Assembly: GCA_021771035.1 (NCBI GenBank)
Contig: JAETPU010000002.1
Span: forward strand, 62,001-126,000
Direction of reading: 5' to 3'
Length of the DNA stretch: 64,000 nucleotides
Origin: Marvinbryantia formatexigens
GTDB taxonomy: Bacteria; Bacillota; Clostridia; Oscillospirales; Ruminococcaceae
Below are positions 9,124 through 17,925 of this stretch, piece by piece (positions within the stretch are counted from its first letter, which is position 1; each line of letters begins with the position of its first letter). The notes beneath the pieces are model-generated. The model saw only the letters and a program-made list of their open reading frames with translations, was not told where the DNA came from and ran no database searches. Position numbers and translations under genes: made by a program.

Positions 9124-9642
9124 ATGGGAAACAGGATTCTGGTGTGCGGAGAAAACGGCGCGGGGAAGAGCACCCTGGGCGCCTGCCTGGCCAAGGGGCT
9201 GGGCTGCCCGTTTTTGGATATTGAGGACTACTTCTTTCATGATAAAAACGACTATACAGCCCCGCGGGAAAGCCGGGAAGCGCTCCGGGCGCTGGCTTTG
9301 GATATGAACCGGTATGAAAGCTGGATATTTGCGGCGCGAAAAGCCCAGTACGGCCCCGAAATTGAGAATCGGTTTACCGCGGCGGTTTTTCTTGCGATCC
9401 CCAAGGAATTGGGCGTCCGGCGCGTCAGGCAGCGTTCCTTCCAAAAATTCGGGGAGAGGATATGTTCGGGCGGGGATCTCTATGAGCGGGAGAACCAATT
9501 TTTGGAGTTGGTAAAAGGGCGGTCCGACAGGGATATCCGGGACTGGTTAAACACCCTGGCAGTTGGGGTCGTCGAGATAGACGGCGCAAAGCCTGTCGAG
9601 GAGAACATCCAAACGCTGCTCGGGATCTTCTGCGGCGGCTGA
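9124..9642 (+). CDS. Small P-loop ATPase / nucleotide-kinase-like protein
   Basis: A 172-aa single-domain P-loop protein. Walker A is CGENGAGKSTLG (residues 8-19), followed by a DIEDYFF acidic segment where nucleoside kinases place the substrate-binding Asp. The size and order (P-loop, LID-like arginine cluster around VRRVRQRSFQKFGER) resemble AAA_18/adenylate-kinase-like proteins of unknown substrate. ATG 9124 follows GGGGGAGGAGG. No partner gene suggests a pathway. It could be a shikimate- or gluconate-kinase relative, but diagnostic motifs for these are not seen. Confidence 0.75.
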   Translation: MGNRILVCGENGAGKSTLGACLAKGLGCPFLDIEDYFFHDKNDYTAPRESREALRALALDMNRYESWIFAARKAQYGPEIENRFTAAVFLAIPKELGVRRVRQRSFQKFGERICSGGDLYERENQFLELVKGRSDRDIRDWLNTLAVGVVEIDGAKPVEENIQTLLGIFCGG

Positions 9643-9675
9643 GAAAAATTTTTCCCGGTAGATAGGGAAAAGCAC

Positions 9676-9704
9676 TTGACGTATTTGCTTTAAAGTGCTA
9701 AACT
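9676..9704 (+). promoter_or_regulatory. Sigma-A promoter of the T-box transcript
   Basis: TTGACG (9676-9681), 17-nt spacer, TAAACT (9699-9704). Transcription would start near 9711, just before stem I of the T-box. Confidence 0.8.
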
Positions 9705-9710
9705 GTATCC

Positions 9711-10002
9711 GATACAGAACGGCAATGACCGGACACAAGTAGGCTTTCCATCCCTTTTCAGAGAAGCGCCGGGTGGTGCAAGGCGCCAAAGCGGGGGAAA
9801 GAATCCGAATACAGTCTGCGAGCTGCGCACCCAACGGAAAGGTTCCAAGTAGGCTGCGCCGGGGAAGCGCCCGTTACCGCGTGAGGGTATTGGTGAAGGT
9901 TCGGCAGTACCCAGTGAGGCCGTTTGCCGTGAGGCGGCGGTAAATAGGGGTGGTACCACGGAAGAGCTTCCGTCCTCTTTTTGGGAGAGGGCGGATTTTT
10001 TG
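9711..10002 (+). promoter_or_regulatory. T-box leader, probable tyrosine specifier
   Basis: The antiterminator T-box motif GGGGTGGTACCACGG is at 9947-9961. Stem I carries AGTA (9738-9741) opposite GAA (9807-9809), and the apical CAGAGAAGCGCCGGGTGG/GGCGCC segment is present. The codon right after this GAA is TAC (9810-9812), as in solved T-box stem I structures where the specifier directly follows GAA. TGGT (9951-9954) would pair with a tRNA ending ACCA, i.e. discriminator A, which fits tRNA-Tyr. A second GAA at 9801 would give TCC (Ser), but Ser tRNAs usually have discriminator G. The terminator is CCGTCCTC/GAGGGCGG with six T (9970-10001). It senses uncharged tRNA. Confidence 0.92.
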
Positions 10003-10243
10003 TTGTCCGAAACGGGGCGTTCGGCTTCGTCTATGGGAAGTTCCCTTGGGCAGGCCGTCAGCCGGAAGCGGGATCGTTTCTGTGTACGCCGAAAAACCTG
10101 CGCTGTGTATGGGCTGCATCGGAAAAGCCGGACATGGCGGGGGGAAGACGGCTGCGCGGGAAAACTCCCGGGTATGGCAAATCCCGTGCGGACTGGATGC
10201 CCTCTTACACTCACAGCAATCAAGAAAAAGGGGAGAGCAGTAA

Positions 10244-11776
10244 ATGGCAGCAAAAATCAGTATTCTCGCGGTATTTTTTCTCATGACCATCGCAGTGGGG
10301 CTCTACTGCCGCAGGCACGCCTCCAGCGTAGGCAGCTTTGTCTTGGGGTCCCGCAGTATGGGCCCCTGGCTGACGGCCTTTGCCTATGGAACCTCCTATT
10401 TTTCCGCCGTGGTCTTTATCGGCTATGCGGGGCAGTTTGGATGGAATTTCGGCGTCTCCGCCACCTGGATCGGCATCGGCAACGCCTTCATCGGCAGCCT
10501 GCTGGCCTGGGTGCTGCTGGGGCGGCGCACACGGGTGATGACCAAGCACTTCGAATCCGCCACGATGCCGGATTTCTTTGCCAAGCGCTTTGGAAGCCCA
10601 GCCATGCGGATTGTAGCGTCTGTGATTATCTTTGTGTTTTTAGTACCCTATTCCGCCAGCGTGTATAAGGGGCTTTCGGGGCTGTTTTCCATGGCCTTTC
10701 ACATCGATTTCAACTATTGTATGCTGGGGATGGCCCTGCTCACCGGGCTCTATGTCATTTTGGGCGGCTATATGGCGGCGGCTGTCAACGACTTCATCCA
10801 GGGCATCATCATGCTGGGAGGCATTGTGGCCGTAGTGCTGGCGGTGCTCTCCTCCCAGGGCGGCTTTATGGAGTCTATCCAGAAACTCTCTGCCATTGAG
10901 TCCGCCGCGGCGCCTGGGCTCAACGGCGCGTTCACCTCCTTCTTCGGACCGGATCCCATCGGGCTTCTCAGCGTGGTAATCCTCACCAGCCTGGGCACCT
11001 GGGGCCTGCCCCAGATGGTGCACAAATTCTATACCATCAAAAATGAGAAGGCCATCCATGCGGGAACCATCATCTCCACGGTGTTTGCCCTGATTATTGC
11101 GGGCGGCTCCTATTTTATGGGCGCCTTTGGACGCCTGTTCTACACCCCCGGGGCCGACGGCGGGGTCTCCTTCGACAGCATTGTCCCCCAGATGCTCTCC
11201 AGCTGCCTGCCGGATGTGCTCATCGGCGTAGTGGTGGTGCTGGTGCTCTCCGCCTCCATGTCCACCCTGTCCTCCTTGGTGATAGCCTCCAGTTCCACCT
11301 TTACGCTGGATTTCCTCAAGGGGCTGTGGCTCAAAAATATGCGGCCCAAGGCGCAGGTGGGTGTGATTAAGGTTCTCTGCGGCGTGTTCGTGGTGCTGTC
11401 GGTGGTAATCGCCATGAACCCCAATAACCTGATTTCCAGCCTGATGTCCCTGTCCTGGGGCGCTCTGGCAGGCTCCTTTTTAGGCCCGTTTTTGTATGGG
11501 CTGTTCTGGAAGCGCACCACCAGGGCCGCGGTTTGGGCCAGCTTTATCGGGGGCATCGGCATCAATGTGTGGAACCTGCTGGTTCCCTTTGCGGCTCCCA
11601 CGGTTGCGGGCGCTGTCTCCATTGTGGCATCTCTGGTGATTGTGCCGGTGGTCAGCCTGCTGACGCCCAAGCTTCCCGCCCGGCAGGTGGAGGACGCCTT
11701 CTCCTGCTATGAGGAAAAAATTGACGCGCCCCACAAATTCGTCCTGGAGGACGACGAATATGCCCACAAGAATTAG
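10244..11776 (+). CDS. Sodium:solute symporter (SSS family), T-box controlled
   Basis: A 510-residue polytopic protein with about 13 hydrophobic segments. It shows the SSS pattern SRSMGPWLTAFAYGTSYFSAVVFIGYAG near the N-terminus, the ESATMPDFFAKRFG loop, and VLSASMSTLSSLVIASSS, which carries the conserved Na-site serines. It resembles PutP-type transporters. ATG 10244 follows GGGGAGAG. It is the only gene behind the T-box, so its substrate is probably the amino acid sensed there (tyrosine if the specifier is TAC). That substrate is an inference; the family also carries proline, pantothenate and sugars. Confidence 0.9.
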   Translation: MAAKISILAVFFLMTIAVGLYCRRHASSVGSFVLGSRSMGPWLTAFAYGTSYFSAVVFIGYAGQFGWNFGVSATWIGIGNAFIGSLLAWVLLGRRTRVMTKHFESATMPDFFAKRFGSPAMRIVASVIIFVFLVPYSASVYKGLSGLFSMAFHIDFNYCMLGMALLTGLYVILGGYMAAAVNDFIQGIIMLGGIVAVVLAVLSSQGGFMESIQKLSAIESAAAPGLNGAFTSFFGPDPIGLLSVVILTSLGTWGLPQMVHKFYTIKNEKAIHAGTIISTVFALIIAGGSYFMGAFGRLFYTPGADGGVSFDSIVPQMLSSCLPDVLIGVVVVLVLSASMSTLSSLVIASSSTFTLDFLKGLWLKNMRPKAQVGVIKVLCGVFVVLSVVIAMNPNNLISSLMSLSWGALAGSFLGPFLYGLFWKRTTRAAVWASFIGGIGINVWNLLVPFAAPTVAGAVSIVASLVIVPVVSLLTPKLPARQVEDAFSCYEEKIDAPHKFVLEDDEYAHKN

Positions 11777-11787
11777 GTAAGGCTGCT

Positions 11788-11830
11788 GCCGGTTCCATCC
11801 CCGTTTATCCGAGGGTGGGGCCGGCTTTTT
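11788..11830 (+). terminator. Terminator after the symporter
   Basis: GCCGG...CCATCCCC pairs with GGGTGGGGCCGGC around a short loop and is followed by TTTTTG. It begins 11 nt after the stop codon. Confidence 0.8.
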
Positions 11831-12206
11831 GCAAATATAAATTCCGGCTTTTGTCGGGACTTTATTTGACCGTATCGGAGCAGCGCTCATAATTGTGGGG
11901 ACATCCCCTGTCGGGGAAACCGGCTGCACGCTTTGGAGCCAGGAGGAAACGGGGCGTCTGCGGCCGAACTTACCGGGCCGGCTTCCGTTATCCGAAAGGA
12001 GAGGGCAAAGCGGTTCGCATAGGGGCGCGGGAACTGTTTGATGCCTGCCTGAGGCGGGAGTCCGAAGGCGGATTCGCTGTTTTTTCCCTGTTTCACTGGA
12101 ATTCGGCGGGAATTTTGTGCTATGATGAAAGCTGTCCCTGTGCGAAGGCAGCGAATGAATAGGAATGCCCAAGGCAGGCAGAAAACACAAACAGGAAGTG
12201 CCAGCT
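11831..12206. other. Intergenic region before the DUF4317 gene
   Basis: 376 bases with no gene. An extended -10 element, TGC followed by TATGAT (12118-12126), would start transcription about 75 nt before the DUF4317 start. No good -35 is seen. Confidence 0.5.
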
Positions 12207-13337
12207 ATGAATGAAAGAGAAATTGCGGAAATCCGCCGCCGGTTTCGGCCGGACAAAAGTAACATCACCCATATTCGGGGATGCTATGTGAACGAAAACC
12301 GGGAGATTGTCTCCCAATTTGACCAGTCCCTGGCGCTGATGCCCCAGGAGGACGCGGAAAAAATCCTCACGATTCTCAAGCGCACCCTATCCGGAACCCT
12401 GGAAAAAAACCTGATGACCATCACCTTTGAGACAGCCCAGGTGGTGAGCGGTGAGGAGCACCGGCTGCTGATGGACCTGCGGGAATCGGCTTTGGAGAAC
12501 CAGGAAACGGTACAGGCATTTTTTGATAAGGTCATCCAGGCTGTCAGCATACAGGGGAATTATCTCATCCTGCTGGCCTGTGACAAATACGATGTGCCCT
12601 ACCGTTCCAGGGACGGGCAGAACAATGAGGACGCCGCCTCAGAGGTGTTTTCTTATTTTCTGTGCAGCATCTGTCCGGTGAAAATGACCAAGCCCGCCCT
12701 GGGGTACTATGTTAATGAAAACACCTTCCACAACTGCTCCATCGACTGGCTGGTGAGTCCGCCGGAGCTGGGATTCCTTTTCCCGGCCTTTGATGACAGG
12801 AGCACCAACATCTACAATGCCCTGTACTATTCCCGCAATGCCGCCGAGAACCATCCTGAGTTTGTCCAAGCGGTGTTTCAGGCGCCGGCGCCCATGCCCG
12901 CCCAGGAACAGAAAGAGACCTTCGGCGCCATTTTGGGCCAGACGCTCTCCCAGGAGTGCAGCCTGGAGGTGATGCAGACGGTGCATGAGACGCTCTGCAC
13001 TGTCATCGAGGAACACAAGGCCAACCGGGAGGAAGTGCCCCTGGCTGTCTCCAAGGATACCGTGAAGCGGGTGCTCACCTCCTGCGGCGTGGATCCCCAG
13101 CGGGTACAGGCCTTTGAGGAGAAATATGCTGAGGAATTTGGCGAGGATGCAAGCCTGAGCCCCAAGAACCTGGTGGATGCCGGGCGCCTGGAGGTAGTGA
13201 CCCCCAGCGTAAAAATCCAGGTGAGCCCGCAGTGCGGGCATATGGTGGAATCCCGCGTGATTGACGGCGTCAAATATATCCTCATCCGGGCGGATGAGGG
13301 CGTCCAGGTAAACGGCGTGGATGTACATATCTCATAA
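12207..13337 (+). CDS. DUF4317-family protein
   Basis: A 376-aa soluble protein recognised as the DUF4317 family, common in Clostridia and of unknown function. Recognisable stretches are MNEREIAEIRRRFRPDKSNI, HIRGCYVNENREIVSQF, ACDKYDVPYRS and LGFLFPAFDDRSTNIYNALYY. ATG 12207 follows AGGAAGTG at 6 nt; the upstream in-frame ATG at 12165 has no ribosome site. It is a single-gene unit with its own candidate promoter. No catalytic motif or membrane segment is visible. Confidence 0.88.
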   Translation: MNEREIAEIRRRFRPDKSNITHIRGCYVNENREIVSQFDQSLALMPQEDAEKILTILKRTLSGTLEKNLMTITFETAQVVSGEEHRLLMDLRESALENQETVQAFFDKVIQAVSIQGNYLILLACDKYDVPYRSRDGQNNEDAASEVFSYFLCSICPVKMTKPALGYYVNENTFHNCSIDWLVSPPELGFLFPAFDDRSTNIYNALYYSRNAAENHPEFVQAVFQAPAPMPAQEQKETFGAILGQTLSQECSLEVMQTVHETLCTVIEEHKANREEVPLAVSKDTVKRVLTSCGVDPQRVQAFEEKYAEEFGEDASLSPKNLVDAGRLEVVTPSVKIQVSPQCGHMVESRVIDGVKYILIRADEGVQVNGVDVHIS

Positions 13338-13540
13338 CCGGCAGGGTCTGGCTGCCGCTGTGCAAACATCCTGAAGGAAAAACCGGAGCGGTTTGAGGGA
13401 GCCCCACGCTCAGTTTTATGCTATACTATCAGTCAAGGGGCCCTTTTACTGCCTAGGGGAAAACAAAACGCGGCGCCCGGGAAACCGCTGGAGCGGGGCG
13501 TCTCCAGAAAAATAACAGCATGGGAAAGGGGAGCGGGCAT

Positions 13541-14605
13541 ATGGAATTGAAATCCTGCATGATTGCCACAGTGGACGCCTTGGAGGGCTATACGATAACG
13601 GAATATTTTGGGCACTGCGCTGGACAGACAGGATTCAGCAAAACGGATCCCGTTATTTTGGTACAGCGGGCCATCGAGGATATGACGCAAGCAGCCTGCC
13701 GCCATAACAACACCAATGCAATCCTGGGGGTACACACAACTATGCTCAAGGTGTCCCAGGAATCCGGAATTTATGTATCCGCGCTGGTCACGGGGACGGC
13801 GGTTCATGTGGAGCCAATCCGAACAGGGTCTGCGCCAAAAATGGGTTCCCAGAAGCAGCAAGGCCTCGAATTGGAGATCCCAGTGGTAAACTACAGTTTG
13901 GAATGCCCGGTACGCGCCTGTTCGGTGCTGCTGAGCAGACATGAGCCCATTGAGGCGCGCGTGTGCCTGCACGCCTTCCAGAACGTAAAGCTGCGGGGGC
14001 TGCAGGTTAAAATCAGCCTGCGTACCGTGTTTGAAGAGGTGTATGATCTTCCTCTTCTGCGTTTTGGTCAGTGCGAACCCGTTGGGGATGAACTCTATAC
14101 CTATGCCCTGCCGGTTGGGCTTACCAGGGAACAGGCCCTGTCTGTCACATCTGCCCAGGTCCAGCTGGTTTCCCTGGTGTTGGATAAGGGCCCTGTTACA
14201 CCGCCGCCCGCCGATAAAATTTCCCCGCTGACACCGGATGAGCTTTCTGTTCTCAAGTCCAACGCGGGAATGTATGCGGTTGTTCCTAAGGAGGAACTGG
14301 ACGCCAGCACTTGGCAGTGCAGCTGCGGCTCTCTGAATCGGGGAGGAGCCTGCCCGCTGTGCCGCGGCAGTATGGAAAAGCGGGAACTGGGGGTGGATTT
14401 TACCTCCCTGTATAAATTCCTCTCCAGCCGCCGCAGCGCGGTGGAGGTGCTGGAAACACTGGAAAATATGGAGCTTCCCCTGGAACTGCCGCCGTTTACC
14501 AGTGTGCTGGAACGCCTGCGGGTGCTGTGTGCCCAGGAGGAATCGGGGCTGAGCTATTACCGGGATGCTATGAAGGTGCTTCAGGAGGAGTTTCAGCTTT
14601 CATAG
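13541..14605 (+). CDS. YbjQ-like domain protein with C-terminal zinc ribbon
   Basis: 354 aa. Residues about 5-85 look like the YbjQ/UPF0145 fold (ATVDALEGYTITEYFGHCAGQ, later NAILGVHTT and VTGTAVHVEP). A central region of unknown fold follows. Then comes CSCGSLNRGGACPLC, a CxC/CxxC zinc ribbon near residue 260, and a helical tail. ATG 13541 lies 8 nt after GAAAGGGGAG; an upstream ATG at 13520 overlaps that site. A TGC-TATACT extended -10 lies at 13419-13427. Function is unknown; the combination suggests a protein-interaction or metal-sensing role, which is inference. Confidence 0.7.
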   Translation: MELKSCMIATVDALEGYTITEYFGHCAGQTGFSKTDPVILVQRAIEDMTQAACRHNNTNAILGVHTTMLKVSQESGIYVSALVTGTAVHVEPIRTGSAPKMGSQKQQGLELEIPVVNYSLECPVRACSVLLSRHEPIEARVCLHAFQNVKLRGLQVKISLRTVFEEVYDLPLLRFGQCEPVGDELYTYALPVGLTREQALSVTSAQVQLVSLVLDKGPVTPPPADKISPLTPDELSVLKSNAGMYAVVPKEELDASTWQCSCGSLNRGGACPLCRGSMEKRELGVDFTSLYKFLSSRRSAVEVLETLENMELPLELPPFTSVLERLRVLCAQEESGLSYYRDAMKVLQEEFQLS

Positions 14606-15098
14606 GCGGGAATGAAGGCCTTCCGGGTTTTCTCTGATGAGCCCTGTTTGCAGCCATGTCCGCTGCGGGGAAATTGTGTACCGCGTGTCCCCTTTAACGG
14701 GTACGGTGGGATGAATTCTATCTCAAGACGGCAGGAATGTGCCCCGGATGTGCGGCAGGCGCAGTATGCGGTTTCCAAGGACAAAAACCGGTTTCGCCGG
14801 GAAAGTTCCCCCGCAATGCACGTTGGGATGGCGGCCTATAAGAGGCCATAGCCCTGCCGCGTCAGGACAGGGGGAGCCTCCCCGCTGCCGTGCGCTTCAC
14901 GCAGTCTATATCCTGCTCCAGACGGGGCGCCGTTTGCGCGGCTTATCAGTGCCTGGTGAGACGCTTTCCCAGGCGCTGCGAAAAAATCCCCGGAACCATG
15001 TGGTTCCGGGGATTTTCTGTGCAGATGAATCCTCTGGGATGAAACGGAGGATTTCCTATTTTTTTATCAGAATGTTGCTTTCCCTGCGGGAATCGACA
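14606..15098. other. Convergent intergenic region
   Basis: 493 bases between two convergent genes. Apart from the bidirectional terminator at 14981-15016, I see nothing with gene-like or repeat character. Confidence 0.55.
14981..15016. terminator. Bidirectional terminator
   Basis: A-rich flank, ATCCCCGGAACC stem (from 14986), loop ATG, matching GGTTCCGGGGAT, then TTTT. It can end both the plus-strand YbjQ unit and the minus-strand ychF unit. Confidence 0.85.
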
Positions 15099-16193
15099 TC
15101 AGACGTTAAAGCGGAAGAGAACGATGTCCCCGTCCTGCATCACATAGTCCTTTCCCTCCAGGCGCACCAGGCCCTTTTCCTTGGCGGCGGCCATGGTTTT
15201 GCACGCAACCAAATCCGCAAAGGAGACAACCTCGGCGCGGATAAAGCCGCGCTCAAAGTCGGTGTGGATTTTTCCGGCTGCCTGGGGGGCCTTGGTGCCC
15301 TTGGTGATAGTCCAGGCACGAACCTCTGGCTTTCCGGCGGTTAAAAAGGAGATGAGCCCCAGCAAATCGTAGCACTCCCGGATGAGCCTGTCCAGTCCGG
15401 ACTGCTCAAGCCCCAGCTCCTCCAAAAACAGCTGCTTGTCTTCCAGGGACATATCGGAGATTTCCTCCTCCAGCCTGGCACAGATGGGCAGAACTCCCGC
15501 GTGCTCCTCCTGCGCAATTTGGCATACCTGGCTGTAGAAGGCATTGTCCTCCAACCCGTGTTCAAAATCGCCGTCGCTTAAGTTGGCGGCATAGATAACC
15601 GGCTTATTGGACAACAGGGGGATGGTGGCTAAAATTTCAGCCTGCTCCGGCTCACAGGGGAAGCTGCGGGCGGATTTGCCCTCCTCCAGGTGGGCCTTGA
15701 GCTCCTTGAGAAACTCCAGTTCCTCCATCAGCTTGCGGTCGCCCTTGGCGGCCTTGGCGGTTTTATCGATACGCCTGTCCAGAATTTCAATATCGGAGAA
15801 AATAAGCTCCAGATTAATGGTTTCAATATCCCGGGCGGGGCCAATCTGTCCGTCCACATGGATGATCTCATTGTCCTCAAAGCAGCGCACCACATGGACA
15901 ATGGCGTCCACCTCCCGGATATTGGAGAGGAATTTGTTCCCCAGGCCCTCGCCCTTGGAAGCTCCCTTTACCAGGCCCGCGATGTCTACAAACTCGATGG
16001 TGGCGGGGGTAAATTTATCCGGCTTATACATCTGGGCCAGGACATCCAGGCGGCTGTCCGGTACAGCTACCACGCCCACATTGGGCTCAATGGTGCAAAA
16101 CGGGTAGTTGGCCGACTGGGCTCCCGCATTGGTGATAGCGTTGAACAGGGTGCTCTTGCCCACATTCGGCAGTCCTACAATTCCCAATTTCAT
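15099..16193 (-). CDS. ychF: Ribosome-binding ATPase/GTPase YchF
   Basis: An Obg-superfamily ATPase (OLA1 group) of 364 aa that binds ribosomes and takes part in redox and stress responses. Residues 7-15 are the P-loop GLPNVGKST. DIAGLVKGASKGEGLGNKFL is the switch/G3 region that lacks the usual Gln. A coiled-coil insertion (ILDRRIDKTAKAAKG) follows, and the C-terminus is the TGS domain (TITKGTKAPQAAGKIHTDF). Length is exact for the family. The start ATG has GAGTGAGG upstream. It is monocistronic with its own promoter. Confidence 0.97.
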   Translation of the reverse strand: MKLGIVGLPNVGKSTLFNAITNAGAQSANYPFCTIEPNVGVVAVPDSRLDVLAQMYKPDKFTPATIEFVDIAGLVKGASKGEGLGNKFLSNIREVDAIVHVVRCFEDNEIIHVDGQIGPARDIETINLELIFSDIEILDRRIDKTAKAAKGDRKLMEELEFLKELKAHLEEGKSARSFPCEPEQAEILATIPLLSNKPVIYAANLSDGDFEHGLEDNAFYSQVCQIAQEEHAGVLPICARLEEEISDMSLEDKQLFLEELGLEQSGLDRLIRECYDLLGLISFLTAGKPEVRAWTITKGTKAPQAAGKIHTDFERGFIRAEVVSFADLVACKTMAAAKEKGLVRLEGKDYVMQDGDIVLFRFNV

Positions 16194-16352
16194 GGTCAGT
16201 TAACCTCACTCAGCTCCGCCCCTTCGGCGGATTCATTTTAATGATGGCGAAAAGGCCCCTCGGACCCTCCCGAACACAGAACGGCAAACAGCGTTTGCCT
16301 GGTGTCAGTCACAGCGGCGCCCCAGGCGCTCCTATGGAGATGCAACAGTCTT

Positions 16353-16381
16353 ATTATATCGTGATTTCCCTCTGCGGGCAA
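16353..16381 (-). promoter_or_regulatory. Promoter of ychF
   Basis: On the minus strand TTGCCC (16376-16381), 17-nt spacer, TATAAT (16353-16358). The start point would be near 16346, leaving a leader of about 150 nt. Confidence 0.7.
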
Positions 16382-16465
16382 GCCCTCGGAGCAAGAACCT
16401 GCGGGGATATGCCGCGCGGCCCTGCTTCAGAGGGACGGCAAGTGCCTGCACCGGCGCGGATTTGC

Positions 16466-16494
16466 TTGACATCGGCAGCCGAAATCCCTACAAT
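16466..16494 (+). promoter_or_regulatory. Consensus promoter of the HD-GYP gene
   Basis: Perfect -35 TTGACA (16466-16471), 17-nt spacer, TACAAT (16489-16494). Transcription starts near 16501, about 117 nt before the start codon. Confidence 0.85.
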
Positions 16495-16519
16495 GGATAA
16501 AATACGGCCGATATTGATT

Positions 16520-16600
16520 GCAGGGGAGCGAAGGCGCTGTGCCAAAGCCTCTGTCAGTGTGAATTTCAAACGCTCTGCCGGGAATGACGGCAGATTTTTT
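16520..16600 (+). promoter_or_regulatory. Candidate transcription attenuator ahead of the HD-GYP gene
   Basis: A terminator-like hairpin, TCTGCCG (16574-16580) with CGGCAGA (16588-16594) and six T (16595-16600), sits between the promoter and the ribosome site. Upstream GCAGGGGAGCG (16520-16530) can pair with CGCTCTGC (16571-16578), which would disrupt that hairpin. The two folds are mutually exclusive, as in riboswitches and leader attenuators. No known aptamer is recognised. Confidence 0.6.
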
Positions 16601-16617
16601 GTGAGGTGAAACAGTCC

Positions 16618-17868
16618 ATGCGCATTGACAGCAGGCAGATGATTGCCCTATGCAACCAATTCCTGAAATTCTATGACAGCCGGCTGGTGGAGCACGGCGA
16701 GCGGGTGGCCTGTATTGCCTGCAAGCTCATGGCGCAGTTTGAGCACCGGGAACAGCTGGAACTTAAAAATGTAGTTCTGCTGGCGCTGTTTCACGATATC
16801 GGGGCCTATAAGACAGAGGAAATTGATAGGCTGCTTGAGTTTGAAACCGTGGATGCCGAGCGTCATTCCATCTATGGATACCTGTTCCTCAAAAATTTTA
16901 CCAATCTGTCGGCGCTGGCTCAGGCCGTTCTCTATCACCACACGCCCAATTCCCGGCTTGAGGGGGTAAGCCCGGTTATCCGGTATTATGCGCAGCTTAT
17001 CCGCCTGGCGGACCGGGTGGATATTGCCCTGGAGAATAAAACCTCTCCTGAGGAACTGATCCCCCGGCTGCGGCGCCTGGATTTTGAGCCCTCCTGCCTG
17101 AAGGCGCTGGAGAAGGCCGTTTCCCAGGGCAAAGTGACGGCGCCCGTCGCAGGGGAGGAGCGGGAGCGCTGGGAGCAGGAGGTTCTCAGCAGCATTCCCG
17201 TGTCCCAGCAGGAGGCGCTGACCTATCTGAAAATGATGGTGCATACCATCGATTTTAAAAGCGAGGCCACGGCGCTGCACTCCACGAATACTGTCATTAT
17301 CTCCTGCTTTTTGGGAGAGAAGCTTGGGCTCACCCAGCCGCAGATGGAGTCCCTGAGCTGTGCCGCCCTCATCCATGATTTGGGGAAGGCTCAGGTTCCC
17401 AACAGCATTTTGGAGTGTGCAGGCAGGCTCAGCGAGGGGCAGATGGCGGTGATGCGAAGGCACGTGGAGTATACCTATGAGATTATCAAGGACATTCTGC
17501 CCCAGGATATTGTGGACATTGCCACCCGCCACCACGAAAAATTGGATGGCAGCGGGTATCCCAATGGGCTCAAGGCGGCACAGCTCACGCAGAGCGACCG
17601 GATTTTAGCGGTGGCGGACATTGTTAGCGCGTTGAGCAGCCGCCGCAGCTATAAGGACGGCTATTCCTGGCTCAGGACACTGCACATCCTTGAGGATATG
17701 GCCAATCGCGGCCTGATTGACCGGGAGGCAGCGGGTGTTATTGGTGAAAATTACCTGGAACTGCAGGCTGTGATTGAGCGTCAGTCCAAACCTATCCTGC
17801 GGAGATATCAGGCCATCCGGACCCAGTATGAGGGGATGCTCACCGGCGGAGTATGCCGCACGCGGTGA
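16618..17868 (+). CDS. Two-HD-domain protein with C-terminal HD-GYP phosphodiesterase
   Basis: 416 aa with an N-terminal HD domain (HGERVACIACKL, LFHDIGAYK, YHHTPN) and a C-terminal HD-GYP domain (ALIHDLGKAQVPNSIL, then RHHEKLDGSGYPNGL). The second carries the HDxGK and HHExxDGxGYP residues of cyclic-di-GMP phosphodiesterases. Both HD pairs look complete. No sensory or membrane domain is present, so the protein is cytoplasmic. ATG 16618 is 9 nt from GAGGTG; GTG 16606 overlaps that site. A terminator follows at 17898. Regulation by the leader attenuator is likely. Confidence 0.88.
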   Translation: MRIDSRQMIALCNQFLKFYDSRLVEHGERVACIACKLMAQFEHREQLELKNVVLLALFHDIGAYKTEEIDRLLEFETVDAERHSIYGYLFLKNFTNLSALAQAVLYHHTPNSRLEGVSPVIRYYAQLIRLADRVDIALENKTSPEELIPRLRRLDFEPSCLKALEKAVSQGKVTAPVAGEERERWEQEVLSSIPVSQQEALTYLKMMVHTIDFKSEATALHSTNTVIISCFLGEKLGLTQPQMESLSCAALIHDLGKAQVPNSILECAGRLSEGQMAVMRRHVEYTYEIIKDILPQDIVDIATRHHEKLDGSGYPNGLKAAQLTQSDRILAVADIVSALSSRRSYKDGYSWLRTLHILEDMANRGLIDREAAGVIGENYLELQAVIERQSKPILRRYQAIRTQYEGMLTGGVCRTR

Positions 17869-17897
17869 ATGCTGTGCGAAGTAAACCAATTTGCAGA

Positions 17898-17925
17898 CGG
17901 ACGCCCAATTATGGCGTCCGTTTTT
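17898..17925 (+). terminator. Terminator of the HD-GYP gene
   Basis: CGGACGCC (17898-17905), loop AATTAT plus flank, GGCGTCCG (17913-17920), then TTTTT. Confidence 0.85.

Noticed and set aside
9801-9806. TCC (Ser) as T-box specifier
   Set aside because: It would need a 3-nt gap between AGTA and the stem, and a tRNA discriminator A that Ser tRNAs seldom have. TAC fits better, though the alternative is not fully excluded.
16501-16600. Cyclic-di-GMP riboswitch before the HD-GYP gene
   Set aside because: The leader is too short and lacks the conserved GEMM core segments; kept only as an unassigned attenuator.
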